Shown here one piece after another: positions 35,902-44,308 of a stretch of 64,000 nucleotides of DNA. The position numbers and the translations under genes are program-made. Source of the stretch: Roseococcus sp965227005 (GTDB lineage: Bacteria > Pseudomonadota > Alphaproteobacteria > Acetobacterales > Acetobacteraceae); the NCBI RefSeq assembly GCF_965227005.1, contig NZ_CBDDFJ010000036.1:310001-374000 (forward strand), given 5' to 3'. The notes beneath the pieces are model-generated. The model saw only the letters and a program-made list of their open reading frames with translations, had not been told where the DNA came from and made no database searches. Within the stretch, counting starts at the first letter, position 1. Each line of letters opens with the position of its first letter.

Positions 35902-36556
35902 TCTCGCTTTGCTCGATTCCCTTGAGGCCGATATCCGCGCCGCGCTGGGCGACCGCCTCGCTCCCGAATTCTCGCGCGCCCGCTACGGCGCCGAGCTGGT
36001 GCTCCACACGGCGCGCGAATCGCTGCTGCCGCTGCTGCTGCTGCTGCGCGATACGCCCGCGCTCGACTTCGCCCAGCTCGTCGATGTCTGCGGCCTGGAC
36101 TGGCCCGAGCGGCCGGAGCGATTCGACGTCGTCTACAACCTGCTGTCGCTGACGCGGAACGCCCGCGTGACGGTGATCGTCCCGACCGACGAATCGCAGC
36201 CCGTGCCCAGCGTCGCGCCGCTCTGGCCGACCGCGACCTGGTTCGAGCGCGAGACCTGGGACATGTACGGCGTCGTCTTCGCGGGCCTGGCCGATCTGCG
36301 CCGCCTGCTCACGGATTACGGCTTCGAGGGCCATCCGCTCCGCAAGGATTTCCCGCTCTCCGGCTTCGTCGAGGTTCGCTACGACGAAGAGGCGGGCAGG
36401 GTGGTGCAGGAGCCGGTCAAGCTCACGCAGGACTTCCGTTCCTTCGACTTCATGAGTCCCTGGGAAGCGATGACCTCGCTGCCGGGTGACGAGAAGGTCC
36501 ACCTCAACCGGCTTCCCCCGCCGGAACCTGCCAAGACGGAAGGGGACAAGCCGTGA
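35894..36556 (+). CDS. nuoC: NADH-quinone oxidoreductase subunit C
   Basis: NuoC is a peripheral-arm scaffold subunit. The GTG at 35894, within the nuoB end, is the most sensible start and gives 220 residues beginning (M)VDLALLDSLEADIRAA; the frame is open further upstream inside nuoB. The signature ERETWDMYGVVFAGLADLRRLLTDYGFEGHPLRKDFPLSGFVEVRYDE lies at about residues 120-165 and is strongly conserved. It is separate from nuoD, unlike the fused NuoCD of E. coli. Its stop overlaps the nuoD start. Confidence 0.95.
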   Translation: MVDLALLDSLEADIRAALGDRLAPEFSRARYGAELVLHTARESLLPLLLLLRDTPALDFAQLVDVCGLDWPERPERFDVVYNLLSLTRNARVTVIVPTDESQPVPSVAPLWPTATWFERETWDMYGVVFAGLADLRRLLTDYGFEGHPLRKDFPLSGFVEVRYDEEAGRVVQEPVKLTQDFRSFDFMSPWEAMTSLPGDEKVHLNRLPPPEPAKTEGDKP

Positions 36557-37800
36557 TGGAAATCAGCCCCACGGAAGATCTGAGCCCGACGGGCCCCGCC
36601 GAGGTCGATGTGCCGCGCCGGATCGTCGAGGTGGACAGCCACACCATCAACTTCGGCCCGCAGCACCCGGCCGCGCATGGCGTGCTGCGCCTCATCCTGG
36701 AGATGAAGGGCGAGGTGGTGGAGCGCGCCGATCCGCATATCGGCCTGCTGCACCGCGGCACCGAGAAGCTGATCGAGCACAAGACCTATCTGCAGGCGCT
36801 GCCCTATTTCGATCGCCTCGATTACGTCTCGCCGATGTGCATGGAGCATACCTTCGCGCTGGCGACGGAGCGGCTGCTCGGCATCACGCAGGATATCCCG
36901 GAGCGGGCGCAGTATATCCGCGTGCTCTTCGCCGAGATCACGCGAATCCTGAACCATCTGCTGAACGTGACGACCTACGCGCTCGACTGCGGCGCCATCA
37001 CGCCGGCGCTCTGGGGCTTCGAGCAGCGCGAGCATCTGCTCGAGATGTACGAGATGACCTCGGGCAGCCACTACCACGCGAACTACTTCCGCCCCGGCGG
37101 CGTGGCCAAGGACATCCCGGCCGCGCTGGTCCCCAAGCTCGAAGCCTGGATGGCGCAGTTCCCGACGTTCCTCGAGGAGCTCGAGACGCTGCTGACGGGC
37201 AACCGCATCTTCAAGCAGCGCACCGTCGATATCGGCGTCATGACCGCCGAGCAGGCGATGGCCTGGGGCTTCTCCGGTCCCTGCCTGCGGGCCTCGGGCG
37301 TGGCCTGGGATCTGCGCAAGTCGCAGCCCTACGACGTCTATGAGCGGATGGAGTTCGACATCCCCGTCGGTCGCAACGGCGACTGCTACGACCGCTACCT
37401 GGTCCGCATGCAGGAGATGCGCCAGTCGATGCGCATCATCCGCCAGTGCCTGGACCAGATGAAGCCGGGCCCGATCAAGATCCTGGACAATAAGATCGTG
37501 CCGCCGAATCGCGGGACGATGAAGCGCTCGATGGAAGCGCTGATCCATCACTTCAAGCTTTACACCGAGGGCTATCACGTGCCGGCGGGCAGCACCTACA
37601 CCGCGACCGAGGCGCCCAAGGGCGAGTTCGGCGTCTATCTCGTCTCCGACGGCAGCAACAAGCCGTATCGCTGCAAGATCCGCGCGCCGGGCTTCGCGCA
37701 TCTCCAGGCGATGGAGGAGTTGAGCAAGGGCCATATGCTGGCCGACGCCGTCTCCATCATCGGCAGCCTCGATATCGTCTTCGGGGAGATCGACCGATGA
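36556..37800 (+). CDS. nuoD: NADH-quinone oxidoreductase subunit D
   Basis: NuoD forms part of the quinone-binding pocket with NuoB and NuoH. The 414-residue protein carries the 49-kDa-subunit signatures TINFGPQHPAAHGVLRL (with the quinone-contact His), LHRGTEKLIEHKTYLQALPYFDRLDYVSPM and the C-terminal KIRAPGFAHLQAMEELSKGHMLADAVSIIGSLDIVFGEIDR. The ATG at 36556 overlaps the nuoC TGA; a GTG at 36553 directly before it is possible. The stop overlaps the nuoE start by four bases. Confidence 0.97.
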   Translation: MEISPTEDLSPTGPAEVDVPRRIVEVDSHTINFGPQHPAAHGVLRLILEMKGEVVERADPHIGLLHRGTEKLIEHKTYLQALPYFDRLDYVSPMCMEHTFALATERLLGITQDIPERAQYIRVLFAEITRILNHLLNVTTYALDCGAITPALWGFEQREHLLEMYEMTSGSHYHANYFRPGGVAKDIPAALVPKLEAWMAQFPTFLEELETLLTGNRIFKQRTVDIGVMTAEQAMAWGFSGPCLRASGVAWDLRKSQPYDVYERMEFDIPVGRNGDCYDRYLVRMQEMRQSMRIIRQCLDQMKPGPIKILDNKIVPPNRGTMKRSMEALIHHFKLYTEGYHVPAGSTYTATEAPKGEFGVYLVSDGSNKPYRCKIRAPGFAHLQAMEELSKGHMLADAVSIIGSLDIVFGEIDR

Positions 37801-38414
37801 GCGCAGCTGAGCACATCGAGCCCAGCCACTTCGCCTTCGACGCGGACAGCGAGGCGCAGATCGCCAAGATCGTCGCGCGCTATCCGGAAGGCCGGCAGGC
37901 GAGCGCGGTGATCCCCGCGCTCTATATCGCGCAGAAGCAGATGGGCCGCCTGACGGGCAGCGCCTGGGTGCCGCGCATCGCGATGGATGCGGTGGCCGCG
38001 CGCCTCGGCATGCCGCCGATGCGCGTCTACGAGGTCGCGACCTTCTATTTCATGTTCAACACCAAGCCGATCGGCAAGTTCCATTTGCAGGTCTGCGGCA
38101 CGACGCCGTGCTGGCTGCGCGGCTCGGACGACGTGATGCGCGCCTGCAAGGAAGCCGGCCATCTCAAGGGCTATGGCGACACGAGCGCCGACGGCCTCTT
38201 CACCATGACCGAGGTGGAATGCCTGGGCGGCTGCGTGAACGCGCCGATCCTGCAGGTCGACGACGATTATTATGAGGACATGGACTACGAGAGCACGGTG
38301 AAGCTCCTCGAGGCGCTGAAGCGCGGCGAGCGGCCGGCCCCGGGTTCCGTGATCGGCCGGCAGACCAGCGCGCCCGAGGGCGGGCCGATGGTCCTGACCG
38401 GGTCGGAGGAATAG
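37797..38414 (+). CDS. nuoE: NADH-quinone oxidoreductase subunit E
   Basis: NuoE is the thioredoxin-like [2Fe-2S] subunit (cluster N1a) of the NADH-oxidising module. Ligands are C100 and C105 (LQVCGTTPCWLRG) and C142 and C146 (VECLGGCVNAPILQV). The 205-residue length is normal for alphaproteobacteria; a disordered tail (GSVIGRQTSAPEGGPMV) follows the fold. The ATG overlaps the nuoD stop (ATGA), and nuoF starts two bases after this stop. Confidence 0.97.
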   Translation: MSAAEHIEPSHFAFDADSEAQIAKIVARYPEGRQASAVIPALYIAQKQMGRLTGSAWVPRIAMDAVAARLGMPPMRVYEVATFYFMFNTKPIGKFHLQVCGTTPCWLRGSDDVMRACKEAGHLKGYGDTSADGLFTMTEVECLGGCVNAPILQVDDDYYEDMDYESTVKLLEALKRGERPAPGSVIGRQTSAPEGGPMVLTGSEE

Positions 38415-38416
38415 TC

Positions 38417-39718
38417 ATGGCGCTTTCCGACAAGGATCGCATCTTCACCAACCTCTACGGCACGCAGCCGTGGAATCTCGCGGCCGCGCGGATGCGCGGC
38501 GACTGGGACGGCACGAAGGACATTCTCGCCAAGGGGCGTGACTGGGTTGTCGAGGAGATGAAGCAGTCCGGCCTTCGCGGCCGCGGCGGTGCGGGTTTCC
38601 CCACGGGCCTCAAGTGGTCCTTCATGCCGAAGGAGCGTCCGGCCGACGGGCGCCCGGTCTATCTCGTCGTGAACAGCGACGAGTCCGAGCCCGGCACCTG
38701 CAAGGATCGCGACATCCTGCGGCACGATCCGCACAAGCTGATCGAGGGCTGCCTCATCGCCGGCATGGCGATGGGCGCGACCGCCGGCTACATCTATTAT
38801 CGCGGCGAGTATTTCAACGAGGGCAATATCCTCCAGGCCGCGATCGACGAGGCCTATGAGGCGGGGCTGCTCGGCAAGAACGCCTGCGGCAGCGGTTACG
38901 ACTTCGACCTCTACTCGCACCGCGGCGCCGGCGCCTATATCTGCGGTGAGGAGACGGCCCTCATCGAGAGCCTCGAGGGCAAGAAGGGCATGCCGCGGCT
39001 GAAGCCGCCATTCCCGGCGGCCGTCGGCCTCTATGGCTGCCCGACCACGGTGAACAACGTCGAGACGATCGCGGTGGTTCCGACCATCCTGCGGCGCGGC
39101 GCGGGCTGGTTCGCGGGCTTCGGCCGTCCGAAGAACTCGGGCACGAAGATCTTCTGCATCCAAGGCCATGTGAACAAGCCCTGCAACGTCGAAGCCGAGA
39201 TGAGCATCCCGATGCGGGAGCTCATCGACCGCTATGCCGGCGGCGTGCGCGGCGGCTGGGACAATCTGCTGGCGGTGATCCCCGGCGGCTCCTCCACGCC
39301 GATGCTGCCCAAGTCGATCTGCGACGACGTGCTGATGGATTTCGACGCGCTGCGCGAACACAAGACGGGCCTGGGCACCGCCGGCGTGATCGTGATGGAC
39401 AAGTCGACCGACCTCATCAAGGCGATCCAGCGTCTGTCGGCCTTCTACAAGCATGAGAGCTGCGGCCAGTGCACGCCCTGCCGCGAAGGCATGGGCTGGG
39501 TGAACCGGGTGATGATGCGCATGGTCGAGGGACGCGCCGAGGTCGACGAGATCGACGTGCTGGAGCAGGTGACGCGCCAGATCGAGGGCCACACCATCTG
39601 CGCGCTGGCAGATGGCGGCGTCTGGCCGGTCCAGGGCCTGATCCGCCACTTCCGTCCGATGATGGAAGAGCGGATCGCCGAGTATAAGGCCAAGCATTTC
39701 CCGATGGCGGCGGAGTAA
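38417..39718 (+). CDS. nuoF: NADH-quinone oxidoreductase subunit F
   Basis: NuoF binds NADH and FMN and carries cluster N3, forming the electron entry point of complex I. The 433-residue protein has the FMN/NADH glycine-rich GRGGAGFPTG (55-64), the second nucleotide element RGAGAYICGEETALIESLEG (169-188) and the [4Fe-4S] ligands C349, C352, C355 (ESCGQCTPCREG) and C395 (HTICALADG). nuoG starts three bases after its stop. Confidence 0.98.
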   Translation: MALSDKDRIFTNLYGTQPWNLAAARMRGDWDGTKDILAKGRDWVVEEMKQSGLRGRGGAGFPTGLKWSFMPKERPADGRPVYLVVNSDESEPGTCKDRDILRHDPHKLIEGCLIAGMAMGATAGYIYYRGEYFNEGNILQAAIDEAYEAGLLGKNACGSGYDFDLYSHRGAGAYICGEETALIESLEGKKGMPRLKPPFPAAVGLYGCPTTVNNVETIAVVPTILRRGAGWFAGFGRPKNSGTKIFCIQGHVNKPCNVEAEMSIPMRELIDRYAGGVRGGWDNLLAVIPGGSSTPMLPKSICDDVLMDFDALREHKTGLGTAGVIVMDKSTDLIKAIQRLSAFYKHESCGQCTPCREGMGWVNRVMMRMVEGRAEVDEIDVLEQVTRQIEGHTICALADGGVWPVQGLIRHFRPMMEERIAEYKAKHFPMAAE

Positions 39719-39721
39719 GTC

Positions 39722-41746
39722 ATGGCCAAGGTCACCATCGACGGAATCGAGGTCGAGGTTCCGAACGGCACCTCCGTGCTCCAGGCCTGCGAGGCCGCGG
39801 GCAAGGAGATTCCGCGCTTCTGCTACCACGAGCGCCTGTCGGTCGCCGGCAATTGCCGCATGTGCCTGGTCGAGGTCGAGAAGGCGCCCAAGCCCATCGC
39901 CTCCTGCGCCTATCCGGTCGCCGACGGCATGAAGGTCTTCACCGACACGCCGATGATCCGCAATGCGCGGCGCGGCGTGATGGAATTCCTGCTGATCAAC
40001 CACCCGCTCGATTGCCCGATCTGCGATCAGGGCGGCGAGTGCGATCTGCAGGACCAGGCCGTGGGCTACGGCAAGGACGACAGCCGCTACCGCGAAGAGA
40101 AGCGGTCGGTGAAGGACAAGTATGTCGGCCCTCTGATCAAGACGATCATGAACCGCTGCATCCACTGCACGCGCTGCATCCGCTTCGCCGCAGAAGTGGC
40201 CGGCGTGCCGGAGATGGGCGCGACGGGCCGTGGCGAGAGCATGGAAGTCGGCACCTATGTCGAGAAGGCGCTGACCAGCGAGCTTTCCGGCAATCTGATC
40301 GACCTTTGCCCGGTGGGCGCGCTGACCTCGCGCCCCTATGCCTTCGTCTCGCGCCCCTGGGAGCTGCGGAAGACGGACAGTGTGGACGTGCTGGACGCGA
40401 CGGGTGCTTCCATCCGCGTGGACGTGCGCGGCGGCGAGGTGCTGCGCATCCTTCCGCGCAACAATGACGACGTGAACGAGGAATGGCTCGGCGACCGTTC
40501 GCGCTTCGCCTTCGACGGTCTGAAGCGCAAGCGCCTCGACCGTCCCTGGGTGCGCCAGGACGGCAAGCTGAAGCCGGCGAGCTGGGCGGAGGCCTTCGGC
40601 GCCATCGTGCAGGGTGCGCGCGGCAAGACGATCGGCGCGATCGCGGGCGACACGGTCGAGGTGGAGAGCCTCTTCGCGCTGAAGGCCATGCTGGCCGCCA
40701 TGGGCAGCACGAACCTGGATTGCCGCCAGGACGGCGCGAAGATCGATACCTCGCGCCCCGACTACTACCTGTTCAACAGCGGCATCGCCGGCATCGAGCA
40801 GGCCGATGCCATCGTCGTCATCGGCAGCAATCCGCGCGTCGAGGCGCCGGTGATCAATGCCCGCATCCGCAAGCGCTGGTCGCTCGGCGGCATGCGCGTG
40901 GGCGTGATCGGCCCGGCGATCGACCTCACCTATCCGGCGACGCAGCTGGGCTCCGGCCCGAGCGAGATCGCCCGCGCGGCCGAGTTCCTCTCGGGCGCCA
41001 AGAATCCGATGATCATCCTCGGCCGTGGCGCGCTCACCCGCGCCGACGGCGCGGCGGTGCTCGCGGCGGCCTGGGATCTGGCCCGGGCCAGCGGCGCGCT
41101 GCGCGAGGACTGGCACGGCTTCAACGTGCTGCATCAGTTCGGCGGCCAGGTCGGCGCGCTGGATCTCGGCTTCGTGCCGGGGCCGGGCGGGCTCGACATG
41201 GCGGCGATGCTGGGCGGCGGCGTCGAGGCGCTGTGGCTGCTGGGGGCGGACGGCTTCGACGCCGCGCGCATCCCGGCCTCGACCTTCGTGATCTATCAGG
41301 GCCATCACGGCGAGGCCGCCGCGGCGCGCGCCGACGTGATCCTGCCGGGCGCGGCCTATACCGAGAAGGACGGCACCTGGGTCAACACCGAAGGCCGCGT
41401 GCAGGTCGGCCGCATGGCCGTGACCCCGCCGGGCGAGGCCCGCGAGGACTGGCGCGTGATCCGTGCCGCCTCGCAGTTCCTCGGCGTCACGCTTCCCTTC
41501 GACACGCTCGACGCGCTCCGTGCCGAGATGAAGGCGGAGCATCCGGTCTTCAGCCGCAACAACCAGGGCCCGCTGCCCGGTTGCACGGATGATGCCGGCC
41601 CGGCCGGCGGCGTGCTGGGTGCGGCGCCCTTCGCGCTGCCCATCGCCAATTACTGGCAGGTCGATCCCATCACGCGCGCCAGCGCGACCATGGCGGAATG
41701 CGCTTCGGTCTATCTGAAGCCGCAGCCCTTGCTGGCGGCGGAGTAA
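39722..41746 (+). CDS. nuoG: NADH-quinone oxidoreductase subunit G
   Basis: NuoG is the largest peripheral subunit and carries an electron-relay chain. The 674-residue protein has a [2Fe-2S] site (C34, C45, C48, C62), the His-Cys site H94, C98, C101, C107 (LDCPICDQGGECDLQ) and a [4Fe-4S] site C146, C149, C152, C196 (RCIHCTRCIRF ... LIDLCPVGAL). The extra N7 cluster found in E. coli NuoG is absent. The remaining two thirds is a degenerate molybdopterin-oxidoreductase domain without cofactor ligands. It lies between nuoF and nuoH with four-base spacings. Confidence 0.97.
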   Translation: MAKVTIDGIEVEVPNGTSVLQACEAAGKEIPRFCYHERLSVAGNCRMCLVEVEKAPKPIASCAYPVADGMKVFTDTPMIRNARRGVMEFLLINHPLDCPICDQGGECDLQDQAVGYGKDDSRYREEKRSVKDKYVGPLIKTIMNRCIHCTRCIRFAAEVAGVPEMGATGRGESMEVGTYVEKALTSELSGNLIDLCPVGALTSRPYAFVSRPWELRKTDSVDVLDATGASIRVDVRGGEVLRILPRNNDDVNEEWLGDRSRFAFDGLKRKRLDRPWVRQDGKLKPASWAEAFGAIVQGARGKTIGAIAGDTVEVESLFALKAMLAAMGSTNLDCRQDGAKIDTSRPDYYLFNSGIAGIEQADAIVVIGSNPRVEAPVINARIRKRWSLGGMRVGVIGPAIDLTYPATQLGSGPSEIARAAEFLSGAKNPMIILGRGALTRADGAAVLAAAWDLARASGALREDWHGFNVLHQFGGQVGALDLGFVPGPGGLDMAAMLGGGVEALWLLGADGFDAARIPASTFVIYQGHHGEAAAARADVILPGAAYTEKDGTWVNTEGRVQVGRMAVTPPGEAREDWRVIRAASQFLGVTLPFDTLDALRAEMKAEHPVFSRNNQGPLPGCTDDAGPAGGVLGAAPFALPIANYWQVDPITRASATMAECASVYLKPQPLLAAE

Positions 41747-41750
41747 GCCG

Positions 41751-42761
41751 ATGGCCGAATTCCTCGCCTCTCCGCTGGGCATCCTGGCGCTCACCGTTGC
41801 GAAGACCCTGGCGCTGCTGGTGCCGGTGCTGATCTTCGTCGCCTATCTCACCTGGGCCGAGCGCAAGGTCCTCGCGGCCATGCAGCTGCGCCGAGGCCCG
41901 AACGTGGTCGGCCCGATGGGCCTGCTGCAGCCCTTCGCCGACGCGCTGAAGATGCTGATGAAGGAGACGATCATCCCCTCGGGGTCGTCGCGGCTCCTCT
42001 TCCTCGGCGCGCCGATGCTCACCTTCACCCTGGCCATGCTCGGCTGGGCGGTGATCCCGGTGAATGACGGCTGGGCCATCGCCGACATCAATGTGGGCGT
42101 GCTCTATCTCTTCGCGATCAGCTCGCTGGGCGTCTATGGCGTCATCATCGCGGGCTGGGCGTCCAATTCGAAATACGCCTTCCTCGGCGCGCTGCGCTCC
42201 GCGGCGCAGATGGTCAGCTACGAGGTCTCGATGGGCTTCGTCATTGTGACCGTGCTGATGTGCGTGGGCTCGCTGAACCTGACGGAGATCGTGCGGGCGC
42301 AGGAGAACGTCTGGTTCATCCTGCCGCTCTTCCCGATGTTCATCATCTTCTTCATCAGCACGCTGGCCGAGACCAACCGCGCGCCCTTCGATCTTCCCGA
42401 AGGCGAGTCCGAGCTGGTGGCCGGCTTCTTCGTCGAATACAGCTCGATGAGCTTCGCGCTCTTCTTCCTCGGCGAATACGCGAACATGATCCTCATGTCC
42501 TCGCTGACGACGATCCTCTTCCTGGGGGGCTGGTATCCGCCCTTCGGCTTCGAGCCCTTCACCTGGATCCCCGGTCCGGTCTGGTTCATCCTCAAGGTCT
42601 GCTTCCTGCTGTTCACCTTCATCTGGGTGCGCGCGACCTTCCCCCGCTACCGCTATGACCAGCTGATGCGGCTGGGCTGGAAGGTCTTCCTGCCCTTCAG
42701 CCTGCTCTGGCTCGTGCTGACGGCGGCCTTCCTCAAGCTGACGGGGATGCTTCCCGCATGA
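41751..42761 (+). CDS. nuoH: NADH-quinone oxidoreductase subunit H
   Basis: NuoH is the membrane subunit at the quinone chamber, linking the peripheral arm to the proton-pumping arm. The 336-residue protein has about eight membrane helices. Signatures are AERKVLAAMQLRRGPNVVGPMGLLQPFADALKML (residues 32-65) and the loop ETNRAPFDLPEGESELVAGFFVEYSSM with conserved acidic residues, followed by PRYRYDQLMRLGWKVFLP. The stop overlaps the nuoI start by four bases. Confidence 0.98.
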   Translation: MAEFLASPLGILALTVAKTLALLVPVLIFVAYLTWAERKVLAAMQLRRGPNVVGPMGLLQPFADALKMLMKETIIPSGSSRLLFLGAPMLTFTLAMLGWAVIPVNDGWAIADINVGVLYLFAISSLGVYGVIIAGWASNSKYAFLGALRSAAQMVSYEVSMGFVIVTVLMCVGSLNLTEIVRAQENVWFILPLFPMFIIFFISTLAETNRAPFDLPEGESELVAGFFVEYSSMSFALFFLGEYANMILMSSLTTILFLGGWYPPFGFEPFTWIPGPVWFILKVCFLLFTFIWVRATFPRYRYDQLMRLGWKVFLPFSLLWLVLTAAFLKLTGMLPA

Positions 42762-43246
42762 CGACCCTCGACCGCTACGCGCGATCCTTCCTGCTGGCCG
42801 AACTGGTCGGCGGCATGTGGCTCACGCTGAAGTACTTCTTCCGCCGCAAGGTCACGCTCAACTACCCCTATGAGAAGACGCCGCTCTCGCCGCGCTTCAA
42901 GGGCGAGCACGCGCTGCGCCGCTATCCCAACGGGGAAGAGCGCTGCATCGCCTGCAAGCTCTGCGAGGCCGTTTGCCCCGCGCTGGCCATCACCATCGAG
43001 GCCGAGCCGCGCGAGGACGGATCCCGCCGGACCACGCGCTACGACATCGACATGACCAAGTGCATCTATTGCGGCATGTGCGAGGAAGCCTGCCCGGTGG
43101 ACGCCATCGTCGAAGGGCCGAACGCCGAATTCGCGACGGAGACGCGCGAAGAGCTGATGTACGACAAGGACCGCCTGCTCGCGAATGGCGACCGGTGGGA
43201 GAGCGAGCTGGCCAAGCGGCTTGAGCTCGACGCGCCCTATCGCTGA
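42758..43246 (+). CDS. nuoI: NADH-quinone oxidoreductase subunit I
   Basis: NuoI is the ferredoxin-like subunit holding clusters N6a and N6b between NuoG and NuoB. The 162-residue protein has an N-terminal membrane-surface helix and two [4Fe-4S] motifs: C63, C66, C69, C73 (CIACKLCEAVCP) and C102, C105, C108, C112 (CIYCGMCEEACP). The PYEKTPLSPRFKGEHALRRYP segment before the first motif is characteristic. The gap to nuoJ is 42 bases and contains a short out-of-frame open stretch of no interest. Confidence 0.98.
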   Translation: MTTLDRYARSFLLAELVGGMWLTLKYFFRRKVTLNYPYEKTPLSPRFKGEHALRRYPNGEERCIACKLCEAVCPALAITIEAEPREDGSRRTTRYDIDMTKCIYCGMCEEACPVDAIVEGPNAEFATETREELMYDKDRLLANGDRWESELAKRLELDAPYR

Positions 43247-43288
43247 ACGGATGCCGGACATGAACTTCTTCCTCGAAAGGCAGACGCC

Positions 43289-43993
43289 GTGATCGCAGCG
43301 CTCGCCTTCTACGTCTTCGCCTTCATCCTGATTGCCTCCGCGGTGATGGTCGTCACCTCGCGCAATCCGGTGCACTCGGTGCTGTACCTGATCCTGGCCT
43401 TCTTCAACGCGGCGGCGCTGTTCCTGCTCGCGGGGGCGGAGTTCCTCGCGATGATCCTGGTCATCGTCTATGTCGGCGCGGTCGCGGTGCTCTTCCTCTT
43501 CGTCGTGATGATGCTCGACGTCGACTTCGTGCAGCTGCGCGAGGGCTTCCAGCGCTACGCGCCGATCGGCGCCATCGTCGGCGGCATCCTCTTCCTGGAG
43601 CTGCTCCTCGTCTTCGGCGCCTGGCAGTTCTCGACGGATGCGGCCGAGCTGCGCCTATCGCCCACGCCGGCCGGGATGTCCAACACCGAGGCCATCGGGC
43701 GGATCATCTACACCGACTACGTCTACCTCTTCCAAGGCGCGGGGCTGATCCTGCTCGTCGCCATGATCGGCGCGATCGTGCTGACCCTGCGCGAGCGGCA
43801 GGCCGACAGCAAGCGGCAGGTCATCGCCACGCAGGTCTATCGCTCGACCGAGCTGGTGATGGCGCAACCGGCCATCGGCCAGGGCATCGCGCGCGGGGAC
43901 ATCCTCCGCCCGCTGCCGCCGCCGGCCAAGGCCGCGCCCATCGAACATCACGACGGTCATGGGCATGATTCTCACGGGGGGGGGCATCACTGA
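43289..43993 (+). CDS. nuoJ: NADH-quinone oxidoreductase subunit J with His-rich tail
   Basis: NuoJ is a five-helix membrane subunit whose third helix moves in the coupling cycle. The core resembles other NuoJ proteins: VVTSRNPVHSVLYLILAFFNAAALFLLAGAEFLAMILVIVYVGAVAVLFLFVVMML-type sequence lies at residues 23-75 and VAMIGAIVLTLRERQ near residue 160. At 234 residues it is longer than the usual 200 because of a C-terminal extension ending EHHDGHGHDSHGGGHH, with seven histidines in 16 residues. The last codons include a run of nine G (43976-43984). nuoK starts on the last base of the stop. Confidence 0.95.
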   Translation: MIAALAFYVFAFILIASAVMVVTSRNPVHSVLYLILAFFNAAALFLLAGAEFLAMILVIVYVGAVAVLFLFVVMMLDVDFVQLREGFQRYAPIGAIVGGILFLELLLVFGAWQFSTDAAELRLSPTPAGMSNTEAIGRIIYTDYVYLFQGAGLILLVAMIGAIVLTLRERQADSKRQVIATQVYRSTELVMAQPAIGQGIARGDILRPLPPPAKAAPIEHHDGHGHDSHGGGHH

Positions 43994-44304
43994 TGCTGGT
44001 CATCGGCCTCGCGCACTACCTCACGGTGGGCGCCATCCTCTTCGTGCTCGGCATCTTCGGCATCTTCCTGAACCGCAAGAACGTCATCGTCATCATGATG
44101 TCGATCGAGCTGATCCTGCTCAGCGTGAACCTGAACCTCGTGGCCTTCTCGTCCCGCCTGGATGACCTCGCGGGGCAGATCTTCGCGATGTTCATCCTGA
44201 CCGTGGCCGCCGCCGAGGCGGCCATCGGGCTCGCCATCGTCGTCATCTACTTCCGGAACCACGGCAGCATCGAGGTCGAGGATATCTCGGCTCTGAAGGG
44301 TTAG
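43993..44304 (+). CDS. nuoK: NADH-quinone oxidoreductase subunit K
   Basis: NuoK is a small three-helix membrane subunit and part of a proton channel. The 103-residue protein keeps the two membrane glutamates needed for coupling, E39 (MMSIELILLSVNLNLVAFS) and E75 (VAAAEAAIGLAIVV). It overlaps the nuoJ stop by one base (TGATG) and precedes nuoL by four bases. Confidence 0.97.
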   Translation: MLVIGLAHYLTVGAILFVLGIFGIFLNRKNVIVIMMSIELILLSVNLNLVAFSSRLDDLAGQIFAMFILTVAAAEAAIGLAIVVIYFRNHGSIEVEDISALKG

Positions 44305-44308
44305 ACCG

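Noticed and set aside
39722..41746. Possible N7 iron-sulfur cluster in NuoG
   Set aside because: No C-x-x-C-x-x-x-C motif occurs after residue 200, so the extra cluster known from E. coli is absent.
38285..41794. An antisense frame of 1169 codons across nuoF and nuoG
   Set aside because: The translation is His/Arg/Ala-rich with no domain, and the sense strand encodes well-conserved complex I subunits.
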